The notes under the pieces were generated by a model. It ran no database searches. It saw only the letters and a list, made by a program, of their open reading frames with translations, and had not been told where the DNA came from. The position numbers and the translations under genes are program-made. A DNA stretch of 64,000 nucleotides from Dysgonomonadaceae bacterium PH5-43 (GTDB taxonomy: Bacteria > Bacteroidota > Bacteroidia > Bacteroidales > Azobacteroidaceae): NCBI GenBank assembly GCA_029916745.1, contig JARXWK010000004.1:61928-125927 (forward strand). Reading direction: 5' to 3'. Of this stretch, positions 9,221 through 18,209 are shown piece by piece; the stretch's first letter is position 1; every line of letters starts with the position of its first letter.

Positions 9221-11473
9221 ATGAGAAAGATTACTCTATTATTGTGTTGCGTAGCCCTTACTTTGGGAATCGCAAAGGCTCAGCCAGGTATGGACGACCT
9301 GACTGAAGGAACTGATCTGCCTGTTCTTTCTACAGGAAACGCAGGCCCTTGGTATTATATCCAAGCTATCGGTAGTGGAAATTCACGCGAAGGTGTGTGT
9401 TTTACTGCTGAAAATGATGCAACAAACAATGTAAATCGTGTGTACGCAAGACCTCCTCACGCTGCCGACTCTAACAAAGACGCAAGAAACCGTCAGTTAT
9501 GGAGATTTGAAGAAGGCGCCGACGAAGGTACTTACATTGCTATTAGTAGAAGATACCCAGATCATTTTCTTGATCAGTGGTATAACAAAGGTATGAGCAA
9601 ATGGATGTTCGGTTTAACACCAGACATCAGTGAAGTTACAACCGAATGGATGTTTGATGACAGCCCAGAAGGCGACGGATTCTACAACATGTCAGCTACA
9701 GGTGCAGCAAACAGAGAGCCAGCCAATGGTGATATTTATGCTCACATGGGTAACGATGGTTGGGGTCGTGGTGTTATCTTTGAAGGTGCAACTTGGGGAA
9801 AAGGTAAAAACTCTTCTTTCCGTTTCGTAGAATTTGAAGAAGACGAAGATTTAGCTTTCGCTACTGACGTTTTAGACTTCGGTAAAATTATACCTGAAAA
9901 CATTGAAGGAGAACCAGGCGACAAATATCTTGAACAAAAAGTTGTATTGATGGGATTTTCTACTTTAACAGAAGACATCTCTGACCCTGAAGTTATTGAA
10001 GGTTCTGAATATTTCGCTGCTTATGCAGAAAGCTGGCCTGACAAAAAACAAGGTGGTTCTGTAGCTGTATTTTTCACTATTCCAGAAAACATCAAACAAG
10101 AAACTACTTTAACAGGTAAGATAAAAGCAACTTCTGGAAGTTTCGAAACATATCTCAATATTACTGCTACTATCATTCCTTCATCTCCTGTAACTTTTAG
10201 CCCTATCGACGGTAGCGCTGATGTATGGTACTACATACAATCACCAAAGAGAACAGGTTTGTTTATGCAATATAAAAGTGGTGATTTAGAAGAAGGTGTT
10301 AAAAACCTTGATGTAGCTCCTGCTTATTCAAGAAACGACGAATCTCTATCGTGGAAATTCTTAGATGCTGGCAATGGCACTTTCAAATTAATGAATAAAT
10401 CAGGACGTGTAATAGCTTGGGAACCTCCAGTATACGAAGAAGTAGAAGACCCCGAAACTTTTGAAGTAACAAGCGTTTTAAAAGCATCAGGTTATTTCTA
10501 TGCTACAAATTCAGCAGTTGCTTCATTTGCTTTCGTATATGATGCTAACAACGACCGTTACGTAATCAAACACCTTGAGGCTGTAAACTCTGATGGCAAT
10601 CCTATCGATGCTTATTTAACAAGAGTTTGGGACACAAGATTTGGCACTACAACTAACATTGCTGATGCTGGTAATGTATTCTACATTAAAGAACCTGCAA
10701 AAGCTAACCTTTCTGTTCAATCTTTAGAATTTAGTACAGAAGAAAACGAAGTTTGGTATTTCGTTCAATTCAAGAGAAATAAAGAAGACAAGGGATTCAA
10801 AAACAGAGCTATAACTGTTGACCCTGAAGATAATGACAGAATTATTCAAGCCAACATAGAAATAGACAACAACGAAGACTTGTTTATGTGGAAACTTGTA
10901 GGCGATATGAATAGCGCAAAAATAATTAACAAAGACGGTTTAGCTTGGGGTGGCGACACTATAGTTAAATATATCGTTGACTCAGTTAGTGGCGTAGAAG
11001 AAGATTTTGATTGGAAATATGCAAGCCACGCTGTTGCAGCTGACGATGCTCATTCTTTCCGTTTCGATTATTATGCTTTCAATGATAATCGCGCTACAAA
11101 CTCTTGGCAGCTATTAAATCTTTCTGATAACAGAAAAGAAATTATCGACGAATACGAATTAGGAACTTCTTGGACTCAAACTTACCTTAACGACTTTGGA
11201 GGTAATGAGTATAGATTTGGTCAGTATGTTAAAAATGATGGCGGTAACGAAATGCTATTCATCAAAGTAGACGATTTCTTATCAATAAACGAAATTGAAA
11301 TCGACAATGCTACTGAAGAAGAAGGCGTTGTAGTTGCAACTATTTATTACAACTTACAAGGTATAGCTGTAGGCAATAACATTGCTGCTTTAGCTCCTGG
11401 CTTCTATATCGAGAAAAATACTTTATCAACTGGCAACGTAGCCGTTAGAAAAGTTTATGTTTCTGAAAAATAA
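9221..11473 (+). CDS. Secreted protein with three repeated WYYIQ-type (ricin-like?) modules and T9SS-like C-terminus
   Basis: 750 residues; family not recognised with certainty. Sec signal MRKITLLLCCVALTLGIAKA. A module opening with Trp-Tyr-(Tyr/Phe)-(Ile/Val)-Gln occurs three times: PWYYIQ near 45, VWYYIQ near 338 and VWYFVQ near 510. Each is followed by a region with a LWRFEE, SWKFLD or MWKLVG motif, as in ricin-type beta-trefoil folds. Between the first two lies an Ig-like stretch (LAFATDVLDFGKI to about 325). The last 40 residues (YNLQGIAVGNNIAALAPGFYIEK, read in two parts) resemble the short T9SS-type C-terminal domain. Probably a secreted or surface glycan-binding protein. A strong terminator separates it from the DUF2264 gene. 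Confidence 0.65.
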   Translation: MRKITLLLCCVALTLGIAKAQPGMDDLTEGTDLPVLSTGNAGPWYYIQAIGSGNSREGVCFTAENDATNNVNRVYARPPHAADSNKDARNRQLWRFEEGADEGTYIAISRRYPDHFLDQWYNKGMSKWMFGLTPDISEVTTEWMFDDSPEGDGFYNMSATGAANREPANGDIYAHMGNDGWGRGVIFEGATWGKGKNSSFRFVEFEEDEDLAFATDVLDFGKIIPENIEGEPGDKYLEQKVVLMGFSTLTEDISDPEVIEGSEYFAAYAESWPDKKQGGSVAVFFTIPENIKQETTLTGKIKATSGSFETYLNITATIIPSSPVTFSPIDGSADVWYYIQSPKRTGLFMQYKSGDLEEGVKNLDVAPAYSRNDESLSWKFLDAGNGTFKLMNKSGRVIAWEPPVYEEVEDPETFEVTSVLKASGYFYATNSAVASFAFVYDANNDRYVIKHLEAVNSDGNPIDAYLTRVWDTRFGTTTNIADAGNVFYIKEPAKANLSVQSLEFSTEENEVWYFVQFKRNKEDKGFKNRAITVDPEDNDRIIQANIEIDNNEDLFMWKLVGDMNSAKIINKDGLAWGGDTIVKYIVDSVSGVEEDFDWKYASHAVAADDAHSFRFDYYAFNDNRATNSWQLLNLSDNRKEIIDEYELGTSWTQTYLNDFGGNEYRFGQYVKNDGGNEMLFIKVDDFLSINEIEIDNATEEEGVVVATIYYNLQGIAVGNNIAALAPGFYIEKNTLSTGNVAVRKVYVSEK

Positions 11474-11495
11474 TCGTTTCTGATTTAATAAAATT

Positions 11496-11530
11496 GAAGG
11501 GCAACCCACAAAAGGTTGCCCTTTCTTTTT
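11496..11530 (+). terminator. Rho-independent terminator
   Basis: Stem AAGGGCAACC / GGTTGCCCTT with an 8-nt loop followed by TTTCTTTTT, 23 bases after the stop of the three-module gene. Confidence 0.85.
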
Positions 11531-11576
11531 GTTATTAGAGTTTTTATGCCCATTTTTGTATAAAATTTTAATTATC

Positions 11577-12818
11577 ATGAAAACAAAAATTCTAATAGCT
11601 TGCTTATTTATAAGCTTATTTAGTTGCTCCACCAGTCTTTCAGCACAAAAGAAGGCAAAAGTAAAAGAGTCTGACAGAGAGTATTGGGTTAATTTAATGT
11701 GCAAAATAGCTCAACCTATTTTAGAGCCTATGAGTAAAGGCGAACTAAAACAAACAATGAATGTTGAGTTGAGTCCAACTTGGGATAAGAGAAATGTAAA
11801 TGTTACTTATATGGAAGCCTTCGGACGTTTAATGGCTGGAGTAGCTCCTTGGTTTAATCTTCCCGATGACGACACCAAAGAAGGTAAAACCAGAAAACAA
11901 TTTAGAGAATGGGCTTTAGCAAGCTACAAAAATGCAGTAGACCCTGAAAGTCCTGATTACCTTTTATGGAAAGGTTCAAATCAAATACTTGTTGATGCTT
12001 CTTATATAGCAAACAGTTTCATTAGAGCACCTAAAGCTTTATGGGAACCCCTTGACGACACCACCAAAGCTCGTTACATTAAAGAGTTTAAGTCTCTTAG
12101 AAAGATAAGAGCATCTTATAGCAACTGGCTATTATTTAGAGGAATGATTGAAGCTTTCTTTGTTTCTATAGGTGAAGAATACGATGCTTTTGCTTTAGAC
12201 CTTACAATAAGAAAAATGGAAGAATGGTATCTTGCTGATGGTTGGTATTCCGATGGTCCTGAATTTTCTTTAGATTACTACAACTCTTATGTAATTCACC
12301 CTATGTTTGTTGAGATACTTGATGTAATGAAAGAAAAAAAGGTTTGGAGTTACGTAAATTTTGATGTTGCTCTAAAAAGAATGCAACGTTATGACCGACT
12401 AATAGAAAGATTAATCTCGCCCGAAGCGACCTACCCCGCTATTGGAAGATCAGTAACTTACAGAATGGGAGCTTTCCAAACTATTGCTCTTTCAAGCTGG
12501 AAGTATGGACTACACCCTCAATTAGAAGAAGGACAAGTAAGAAATGCTCTTACTTCAATAATGAAACGTATGTTTTCTGTTGAAGGCAATTTCGACAAAG
12601 ATAATTATCTGCAACTTGGCTTTGTTGGGCATCAACCTAACTTAGCCGACTATTACACCAATAACGGTAGTTTGTATATGACCTCTTTAGTATTCTTACC
12701 TTTAGGGTTATCTCCTGATCATTCTTTTTGGACTTCTCCTGCTGAGCAATGGACTTCTCAAAAAGCTTGGAGTGGACAAGTTTTCCAAAAAGATTATCAC
12801 GAATCCATAAAGAGATAA
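11577..12818 (+). CDS. DUF2264 domain-containing lipoprotein
   Basis: 413 residues from the ATG at 11577. The signal sequence has a lipobox-like LFSC (Cys at 18), so it is probably lipid-anchored. Most of the chain fits DUF2264, an all-helical (alpha/alpha-barrel-like) family of Bacteroidetes and Firmicutes often found near polysaccharide-degrading genes: WLLFRGMIEAFF, YLADGWYSDGPEFSLDYYN, GRSVTYRMGAFQ, then HQPNLADYYTNNGSLYM. The conserved Asp, Tyr and His residues suggest a glycoside hydrolase or lyase-like role, but the activity is not established. No clear promoter of its own is seen downstream of the preceding terminator. Confidence 0.85.
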   Translation: MKTKILIACLFISLFSCSTSLSAQKKAKVKESDREYWVNLMCKIAQPILEPMSKGELKQTMNVELSPTWDKRNVNVTYMEAFGRLMAGVAPWFNLPDDDTKEGKTRKQFREWALASYKNAVDPESPDYLLWKGSNQILVDASYIANSFIRAPKALWEPLDDTTKARYIKEFKSLRKIRASYSNWLLFRGMIEAFFVSIGEEYDAFALDLTIRKMEEWYLADGWYSDGPEFSLDYYNSYVIHPMFVEILDVMKEKKVWSYVNFDVALKRMQRYDRLIERLISPEATYPAIGRSVTYRMGAFQTIALSSWKYGLHPQLEEGQVRNALTSIMKRMFSVEGNFDKDNYLQLGFVGHQPNLADYYTNNGSLYMTSLVFLPLGLSPDHSFWTSPAEQWTSQKAWSGQVFQKDYHESIKR

Positions 12819-12880
12819 ACCCTTAATTTACAGATAATAACACAAAGAAGGAAACTCCAAAAATGCAAAGCTTCACTTAG

Positions 12881-13097
12881 GGTCGTCTCTCTACTAAGAG
12901 ACCCCTCGTGTCTCTACTAAGAGAGGCGATGTCTCTCTACTAAGAGAGGCGGGGTGGTTCTACTAAGAGAGATGAGGCGGTTCTATAAAGAGCGGCATCG
13001 GGTATCTACTAAGAGCGACATGGGGTATCTACTAAGAGCGGCAAGGGGTATCTACTAAGAAGTAACTCGCCTCTATACTAAGAACATCAAGGGGTAT
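12881..13097. repeat. Tandem array, nine units of exactly 23 bp
   Basis: The core CTACTAAGAG, with small variants, starts at 12891, 12914, 12937, 12960, 12983, 13006, 13029, 13052 and about 13075, always 23 bp apart. The rest of each unit is G-rich (GCGGCAAGGGGTAT or a variant). Units diverge but the period never slips. The array fills the gap between two convergent genes; no open frame runs through it. The same family recurs at 39831-39900. Confidence 0.9.
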
Positions 13098-13106
13098 CAA
13101 ATAACA

Positions 13107-13140
13107 AAGGCAAGGAAGTTCAACAAACTACCTTGCCTTT
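13107..13140. terminator. Bidirectional terminator
   Basis: Perfect 10-bp stem AAAGGCAAGG / CCTTGCCTTT with T-rich flanks on both strands. It lies between the convergent DUF2264 and C1-peptidase genes, 32 bases past the peptidase stop. Confidence 0.8.
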
Positions 13141-13172
13141 ATTTTAATACTGTATTGTATATAATAAATCTA

Positions 13173-15308
13173 TTACAAGAATATCTTCTTAGATTTATTA
13201 ATATTGTCTGATATTACCTGTATAAGATATGTACCTTTTATGTTTGCAACATCTAACTCAACAGTTGAACTGGTTGATTGTTGTTCCAAAACTTTCTGCC
13301 CTTGAAGGTTATAAAGTGTAACAATTGCATTCCCACTCAAACCTGAAACATATAAGTTTGAACCTGTTTGGTAAATATCAAAGTCAGAACTCTCTACCTT
13401 TACTGTATTATCAATACTATTAGGAGTCTTAGGTTTATAGAACAACTTAAATTCAGCCATACAAGTATTAGGATCTCCATTCGCTGTTTTATAGTTTGCT
13501 AATTTAACCATAGTAGCACCTTCAATAGGTTCATCGAAAAACACTCTTTTAACACTGCTGCTATTTTCAAAAGTTCCTTCAACAACTAATTCTCCGTCAT
13601 CTCTTGCATCTTTTACAGTAAAGAATTTGTAGTCTCCTATTCTACCATTAGAGTTATTTTGTCGAGGCAAATACTCAAAACCTGTAAGCGTATAAGCCGA
13701 ATCAACTTCAAAAACAATAAAATGAGGATATGCAGGTTTTGCTCCTCCCGACCAAGCCGAATGCCAATAGGTAGACTCGTCTCCATCAATAGCATAAATA
13801 CCTCGTCCATTAGCAGCACCTTCTCCTGTTGTTTCTTGAGTGCTAACTCTCGCCATTCTCATACGACTTTGTGGCACATAAACAAACTGAGGATCTTCTC
13901 CTTCAATACCTGTTACATCAACAGGGATTATAATCTTTTTACCAGCACCTGCTATAGTAACCGCTTCGTCTATCTTTCCAGCAACTACAGGCTCAGCACT
14001 ATCATCAGAACGATTATATCTCAACACTTCTAATTCTTGCACAGAACCAGTTCCTGTTGATCCTGATTTTGTTTCAACAACCAAGAAATAACGATAGTTT
14101 TCGCGAGTATCCACGCCTATAGAGATAAGATCAGTAAGGTCGAAACCAAACTCCATTGCATTTTTATTTATCACATTATTGTATCTACCCAAAAGAGGCA
14201 CAGGGCTAAGACCCGCATAATTAAAGTGCTCTGCTACTATAGTTTTATCAGGAACAGTAGCATTAGGATTGCTGCTTACACCTATAGATAGTTTCACATT
14301 ACAACGTTCGTTATAATCCATTTTAATGCGGAACACATCAAGAGGTTTATGATTTTTACGAATGTAATAAAGTTCAAGACTTAATCCTCCTCCGTAAGAT
14401 TTAGCTAAGCTATAAGGAACATAAACACAACCTTTATTATGGTTAGAAGCAGATGTACCCCAAGAATTCATTAAGATAAAAGCACCTAATTCATCTTCAT
14501 CTTCTACTCCATCACCATTCATATCGCACCAAATATTATCATCATATCCAGAAAACACAACGCCGTGGTCGATAGCTTCCCCATATGCAGCAGTATAATA
14601 TTTACCTTCAGCATTTTTCTGTAGATCCCAACCGTTAGTTGCAGCAGGAGCACCTACAACTCCTCCTTCATTAAAAGAATCGTCTCCCAAATGGTTATAC
14701 ATCCACCACTTGATATATTCAATAGCCTCATCTGTTCCTACCTTTATGTTGGCTGTCTTTTCTAAACGATTGTCCATTGCAGCTCGCCACTTATCATAAC
14801 CATTCATCCAACCATATTCGGGATAATCAGTCGTGCGATACGAACCGTCCCACAGTGTTGTATTATACAAAAACGCTGCAGAGGCTGTAGAAGTAGGAGT
14901 TCCATAAGTACGAACATTAGGAATACCATTAAAGATAGCCATATTTTCTTTGTCGGAATTCTGACCAGTTAGTAACCACGTAAAATGAGAAGGGTATCTG
15001 TTATTAATTTGTTTTCCGCTTAAATCTCTATAATTGTTTATTTCAAAAGTAAACATATGAGAAATACGAGAAGCAGAACCACAAGAGCCGCCACTCTGAT
15101 TTACAACAGGCGACATATATTTAGATGTTGTATGGTCTACAGCATCTGGTAAAGTTGTGCGTAACATTTGCAATTGTTGCAAAGTTTCACTAATTTCTTG
15201 AGAGGAAACATACTCTATGTTTTCCTTTTCTTGGTAATCGGTTTGCGAATTAACATTAGCTCCTATAAACAAAGCCAACAGTAATAAACCCGCGTGTTTG
15301 AATTTCAT
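13173..15308 (-). CDS. Papain-like (C1) cysteine peptidase with F5/8C domain and T9SS sorting domain
   Basis: 711 residues. Sec signal (MKFKHAGLLLLALFIGANVNS), then a papain-type catalytic domain (about 60-310). Oxyanion Gln71 and nucleophile Cys76 lie in NQSGGSCGS, His248 in IDHGVVFSGYDDN, and the Asn in NSWG (281-284). A DMNGDGVEDEDE segment (262-273) between His and Asn looks like a calcium-binding loop. A discoidin/F5-8C-like domain follows (about 500-635, IDGDESTYWHSAW). The last 70 residues form a type A T9SS sorting domain ending SKKIFL. It should be exported by the type IX system and attached to or released from the surface, acting as a protease with a binding domain. Confidence 0.85.
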   Translation of the reverse strand: MKFKHAGLLLLALFIGANVNSQTDYQEKENIEYVSSQEISETLQQLQMLRTTLPDAVDHTTSKYMSPVVNQSGGSCGSASRISHMFTFEINNYRDLSGKQINNRYPSHFTWLLTGQNSDKENMAIFNGIPNVRTYGTPTSTASAAFLYNTTLWDGSYRTTDYPEYGWMNGYDKWRAAMDNRLEKTANIKVGTDEAIEYIKWWMYNHLGDDSFNEGGVVGAPAATNGWDLQKNAEGKYYTAAYGEAIDHGVVFSGYDDNIWCDMNGDGVEDEDELGAFILMNSWGTSASNHNKGCVYVPYSLAKSYGGGLSLELYYIRKNHKPLDVFRIKMDYNERCNVKLSIGVSSNPNATVPDKTIVAEHFNYAGLSPVPLLGRYNNVINKNAMEFGFDLTDLISIGVDTRENYRYFLVVETKSGSTGTGSVQELEVLRYNRSDDSAEPVVAGKIDEAVTIAGAGKKIIIPVDVTGIEGEDPQFVYVPQSRMRMARVSTQETTGEGAANGRGIYAIDGDESTYWHSAWSGGAKPAYPHFIVFEVDSAYTLTGFEYLPRQNNSNGRIGDYKFFTVKDARDDGELVVEGTFENSSSVKRVFFDEPIEGATMVKLANYKTANGDPNTCMAEFKLFYKPKTPNSIDNTVKVESSDFDIYQTGSNLYVSGLSGNAIVTLYNLQGQKVLEQQSTSSTVELDVANIKGTYLIQVISDNINKSKKIFL

Positions 15309-15353
15309 GTTTTTCTTGTTTTATTTATTATATTATTAGTATTTCAAAAAATA

Positions 15354-15418
15354 TTCGTCATATCAACCAAGTAACTAAGAGAATAAACTCTATACGTTTC
15401 CTTGTTTGAGATGACGAA
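15354..15418 (-). terminator. Long stem-loop terminator after the TlpA-like gene
   Basis: Arms 15354-15371 and 15401-15418 pair over 18 bp with two mismatches (TTCGTCAT...ATGACGAA). On the minus strand the hairpin is followed by TATTTTTTG, between the TlpA-like stop and the peptidase start. Confidence 0.65.
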
Positions 15419-15437
15419 TGCATTCTCGATGTTAAAA

Positions 15438-16496
15438 CTACTCGCTTAACACCTCTGCTATTTTTGCAGGAATAGCTTCTCCTCTTAATGTTCTATCAAC
15501 GATTGTTCCGTCAGGAGCAAAAAGTATAATAGTAGGAACGCCAGTTATTCCATATAGTTCAGTAGGAATTTGTTGTGCGTCTAATATTTGAGGCCAAGTA
15601 AGACCGTGTTCTTGTATTGCTTTTTCAGTTGCATCTCTTTTATCCCAAACAGCAACACTTAAAAGTTCAAACTTATCACCTTTATACGTTTCGTAAGTTT
15701 TAGCAAGATTGGGAATTTCTCTAACACAAGGACCACACCAAGAAGCCCAGAAATCAACTAACACATACTTACCTTTACCCACATAGTCAGACAAAGAAAC
15801 AGAAGTTCCATCAGGATTACCATTTTCGATAGTAAAATCAACAAACATTTTACCAGGAGCAGTATTAACTAAAGCTCTTTGTGCAGCCATTGGTTTTGCT
15901 ACAAATTTATGTTTTTGAACCTCTTTATCTAAAATAGAAAATATTTCTTCAGCTTCTTCTGGAGATAAGTTGCTCACTAAACTACTGAATGCCAATATAG
16001 CCAAACCATTATCTTTGTTATCTTGAATAACTTTAATAGAAAACTCTTTGAACTCAGCATCACACTTAGCTACTGCTTCATAATAAGCATCAGGGCTTTC
16101 ATCGTAAAGAGGTCTTAAAGAACTACGTTTTTCCATAAAAGAACGCATTTCTTTATAAAATGCAGTAAAAGCTTCATTAATAGGAGCTACCGTGTAAGTA
16201 TTCAAATCAGAAAAATCCATATTAATAATTCCTTCCTCTGGAATAAAGTAAACACCCATTCTGTCTGATTGTACTTTTAATATTGTGGCTTTATTAGCTT
16301 CGCCTGTAAAAGAGAATTTTCCGTCAACAATTTGAGTACTATCAATATTAGCATCAAGATTGTCGTCTTTTAAGAACACCCAAGAATCGTTTAATTCTTC
16401 AGGCGCAGTACCTTCAAGTGTGAAAGTTTTTTTAGGAGTACAAGACACAATCATTAGTCCTGCACAAAACATCATTAACAAGTTCCTTGTTTTCAT
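15438..16496 (-). CDS. TlpA/ResA-like thioredoxin-fold lipoprotein with DUF4369 domain
   Basis: 352 residues. Lipobox MIVSC with Cys19, so anchored to a membrane and facing the periplasm. Residues about 25-120 fit DUF4369 (FTLEGTAPEELNDSWVFLKD). After a helical linker the C-terminal AhpC/TSA-thioredoxin domain carries the redox motif WCGPC (253-257) in VDFWASWCGPCVREIPNL and the cis-Pro in GITGVPTIILF. Such proteins are abundant in Bacteroidales and reduce periplasmic disulphides or act in stress responses. It lies upstream of the peptidase on the same strand but is separated from it by the hairpin at 15354-15418. Confidence 0.9.
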   Translation of the reverse strand: MKTRNLLMMFCAGLMIVSCTPKKTFTLEGTAPEELNDSWVFLKDDNLDANIDSTQIVDGKFSFTGEANKATILKVQSDRMGVYFIPEEGIINMDFSDLNTYTVAPINEAFTAFYKEMRSFMEKRSSLRPLYDESPDAYYEAVAKCDAEFKEFSIKVIQDNKDNGLAILAFSSLVSNLSPEEAEEIFSILDKEVQKHKFVAKPMAAQRALVNTAPGKMFVDFTIENGNPDGTSVSLSDYVGKGKYVLVDFWASWCGPCVREIPNLAKTYETYKGDKFELLSVAVWDKRDATEKAIQEHGLTWPQILDAQQIPTELYGITGVPTIILFAPDGTIVDRTLRGEAIPAKIAEVLSE

Positions 16497-16547
16497 TTAG
16501 ATCAAAATTTAGTTGTTTAATAGTTTAACTGTTATATTATAAAGGTA

Positions 16548-16555
16548 CAAATATA
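16548..16555 (-). promoter_or_regulatory. -7 promoter element before the TlpA-like gene
   Basis: Minus-strand TATATTTG fits TAnnTTTG, about 52 bases before the start codon. The expected -33 TTG is not well placed. Confidence 0.45.
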
Positions 16556-16612
16556 CAACAAAATAAATTACAAGCTTATTGTTTGCAAAACTTATTCGAT
16601 TGAGTTGAGGTT

Positions 16613-16866
16613 TTACCCTCTCTCCTCCCACTCTACCGTGTCCTCTAACTCTCTAAAACTGCCCTCGATGCCAAGCTCTTGACAAGTTAATTCGAAGTGG
16701 CAAAGGGCAATTCCTAAGTCATTGACGGCAAATCGACCTGTATTCTCTACGCTGAAAAGAAGTTTATTATCGGATTTGTTTTAGCTTTAAGTTCTTCACT
16801 CAAAGGCACACCAGTGTAAGTTCTAACCGATTTGCGTTGTTTAATGGTTTCTATTATAGACATCAT
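16613..16866 (-). pseudogene. Remnant of a nitroreductase-family gene
   Basis: From ATG 16866 the frame reads MMSIIETIKQRKSVRTYTGV and on to a stop near 16747; RKSVRTYTGVPLSEEL is the classic nitroreductase N-terminus. In another frame, beginning immediately before that stop, ENTGRFAVNDLGIALCHFEL continues to ELEDTVEWEERG and a stop at 16613. That block resembles the C-terminal half of the same family. The central FMN-binding region is missing and the frame is broken, so an internal deletion plus a frameshift has destroyed the gene. Intact members are roughly twice this length. It lies at the end of the ddh-lgt-pncC gene cluster. Confidence 0.8.
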
Positions 16867-16913
16867 TGGTATTTATATAATAAGATTAAAATAGATAAAG
16901 AATAAGGCTGCTT

Positions 16914-17378
16914 TCAAACAAGCAAATCTAATAGCATCTGTATTCCAGCGTTGGAAGATTTAAGTATATTTTCGGCTCTATCGTTTGAGAACAAAAACTT
17001 TTTCGATACGAGTTTGTCTTTATAAGCAGCAGCAATCCATACCGTACCAACAGGTTTTTCAATAGTTCCGCCATCGGGTCCAGCAATACCAGAAGTAGCA
17101 ATAGAGCAATCGGCGTGTAATATTTGTTGAGCTCCACAAGCCATTTGCTCTACCACTTCTTTGCTTACCGCACCATATAGTTCTATGTCTTTTTTATTTA
17201 CCTTAAGTATTTCGTTTTTGGCTTCGTTGGAATAAGAAACAATCCCTCCTTTAAAGTAATTCGACGAGCCCGGAATAGCAGTAAACAGAGAAGCTATTTT
17301 ACCTCCCGTACAACTTTCTGCCAAGCCCAGACTTAAGCCTTTAGTTATTAGAAGTTCGTGTAGAATATGTTCTTTCAC
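16914..17378 (-). CDS. pncC: CinA C-terminal domain protein (nicotinamide-nucleotide amidase)
   Basis: 154 residues, the size of stand-alone PncC/YgaD proteins lacking the N-terminal CinA domain. Family motifs: LGLAESCTGGKIASLFTAIPG near the start, FKGGIVSYSNEAK, and ATSGIAGPDGGTIEKPVGTV (Thr-Ser-Gly-Ile-Ala-Gly-Pro core). The enzyme deamidates nicotinamide mononucleotide to nicotinate mononucleotide in NAD recycling. Its ATG directly abuts the lgt stop, so it is coupled to lgt and ddh upstream. Confidence 0.9.
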   Translation of the reverse strand: MKEHILHELLITKGLSLGLAESCTGGKIASLFTAIPGSSNYFKGGIVSYSNEAKNEILKVNKKDIELYGAVSKEVVEQMACGAQQILHADCSIATSGIAGPDGGTIEKPVGTVWIAAAYKDKLVSKKFLFSNDRAENILKSSNAGIQMLLDLLV

Positions 17379-18209
17379 TTATTTTCTTTTTTCTCTTAAA
17401 CCTTTTACTGCAAACCAAAAACCTACAAATACAAAAGGAATACTCAATAATTGACCCATATTAAGCAACATTCCTTCCTCAAAAGCTTCTTGATTGTTCT
17501 TGAAAAATTCTATAACAAAGCGTGAAAGGAAGATACCTATCATAAAAACTCCGAATATTAATCCCGAATATTTATAATCTTTACGCTTCCAATACATATA
17601 CATACACACACAAGAAGTTAATATATAACACAAAGCTTCGTAAAGTTGTGTAGGGTGCGAAGGCTGAGTAAATACAGGCTCCATACCTTTCATATAAAGA
17701 TTTAGATTATCGATGTAGCGAAAAGCCCAAGGAGCATCGGTAACGTGCCCGTATATCTCGTGATTCATTAAATTGCCCAAACGAATCATTGCCGCAGCAA
17801 AACCAACAGGAACAACCAATCGATCTAAAGTCCACAGCATACTTTTACGTGTTACCCATTTAGAATATAACCAGACACCTATTACAATACCAATCGTTCC
17901 GCCGTGACTTGCAAGTCCTCCCTCCCACACTTTAAGAATATCCAAAGGGTGGCTTAAGTAATATGCAGGCTCGTAGAATAAGCAATGCCCTAAACGAGCA
18001 CCCAGCGTAGCAGAAACAAACACATAGAAGAAAAGCTTGTCGAACCATTCGGGGTTAAGCTTTTCGTTTTTCCATATTCTTTCTACTATAAAATATCCTA
18101 TAGCGAAACCCAAAGCAAACAAGATACCATACCATCTTACTTCCCAGTCTATTCCGGGAATAGTGAAGGCTACTGGATTGGCTGTCCAAGTTACAAAAGA
18201 TAGGGTCAT
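17379..18209 (-). CDS. lgt: Prolipoprotein diacylglyceryl transferase
   Basis: 276 residues with about seven membrane helices. It transfers diacylglycerol from phosphatidylglycerol to the lipobox Cys of prolipoproteins in the inner membrane. Visible Lgt signatures: the periplasmic GGLASHGGTIGIV motif, the catalytic-region Arg in MIRLGNLMNHEIYG, and the conserved RYIDN and HPTQLYEAL segments. The start overlaps the ddh stop by 4 bp and its stop abuts pncC, giving a tight ddh-lgt-pncC cluster. An essential function, consistent with the many lipoproteins in this window. Confidence 0.95.
   Translation of the reverse strand: MTLSFVTWTANPVAFTIPGIDWEVRWYGILFALGFAIGYFIVERIWKNEKLNPEWFDKLFFYVFVSATLGARLGHCLFYEPAYYLSHPLDILKVWEGGLASHGGTIGIVIGVWLYSKWVTRKSMLWTLDRLVVPVGFAAAMIRLGNLMNHEIYGHVTDAPWAFRYIDNLNLYMKGMEPVFTQPSHPTQLYEALCYILTSCVCMYMYWKRKDYKYSGLIFGVFMIGIFLSRFVIEFFKNNQEAFEEGMLLNMGQLLSIPFVFVGFWFAVKGLREKRK

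Noticed and set aside
12881..13097. Regular repeats suggesting a CRISPR array
   Set aside because: Units are contiguous at 23 bp with no unique spacers of 25-40 bp, and no cas genes occur in the window.
13659..14033. 124-codon open frame on the plus strand
   Set aside because: It is antisense to the C1 peptidase, lacks any family features and has skewed composition; it is a shadow frame.
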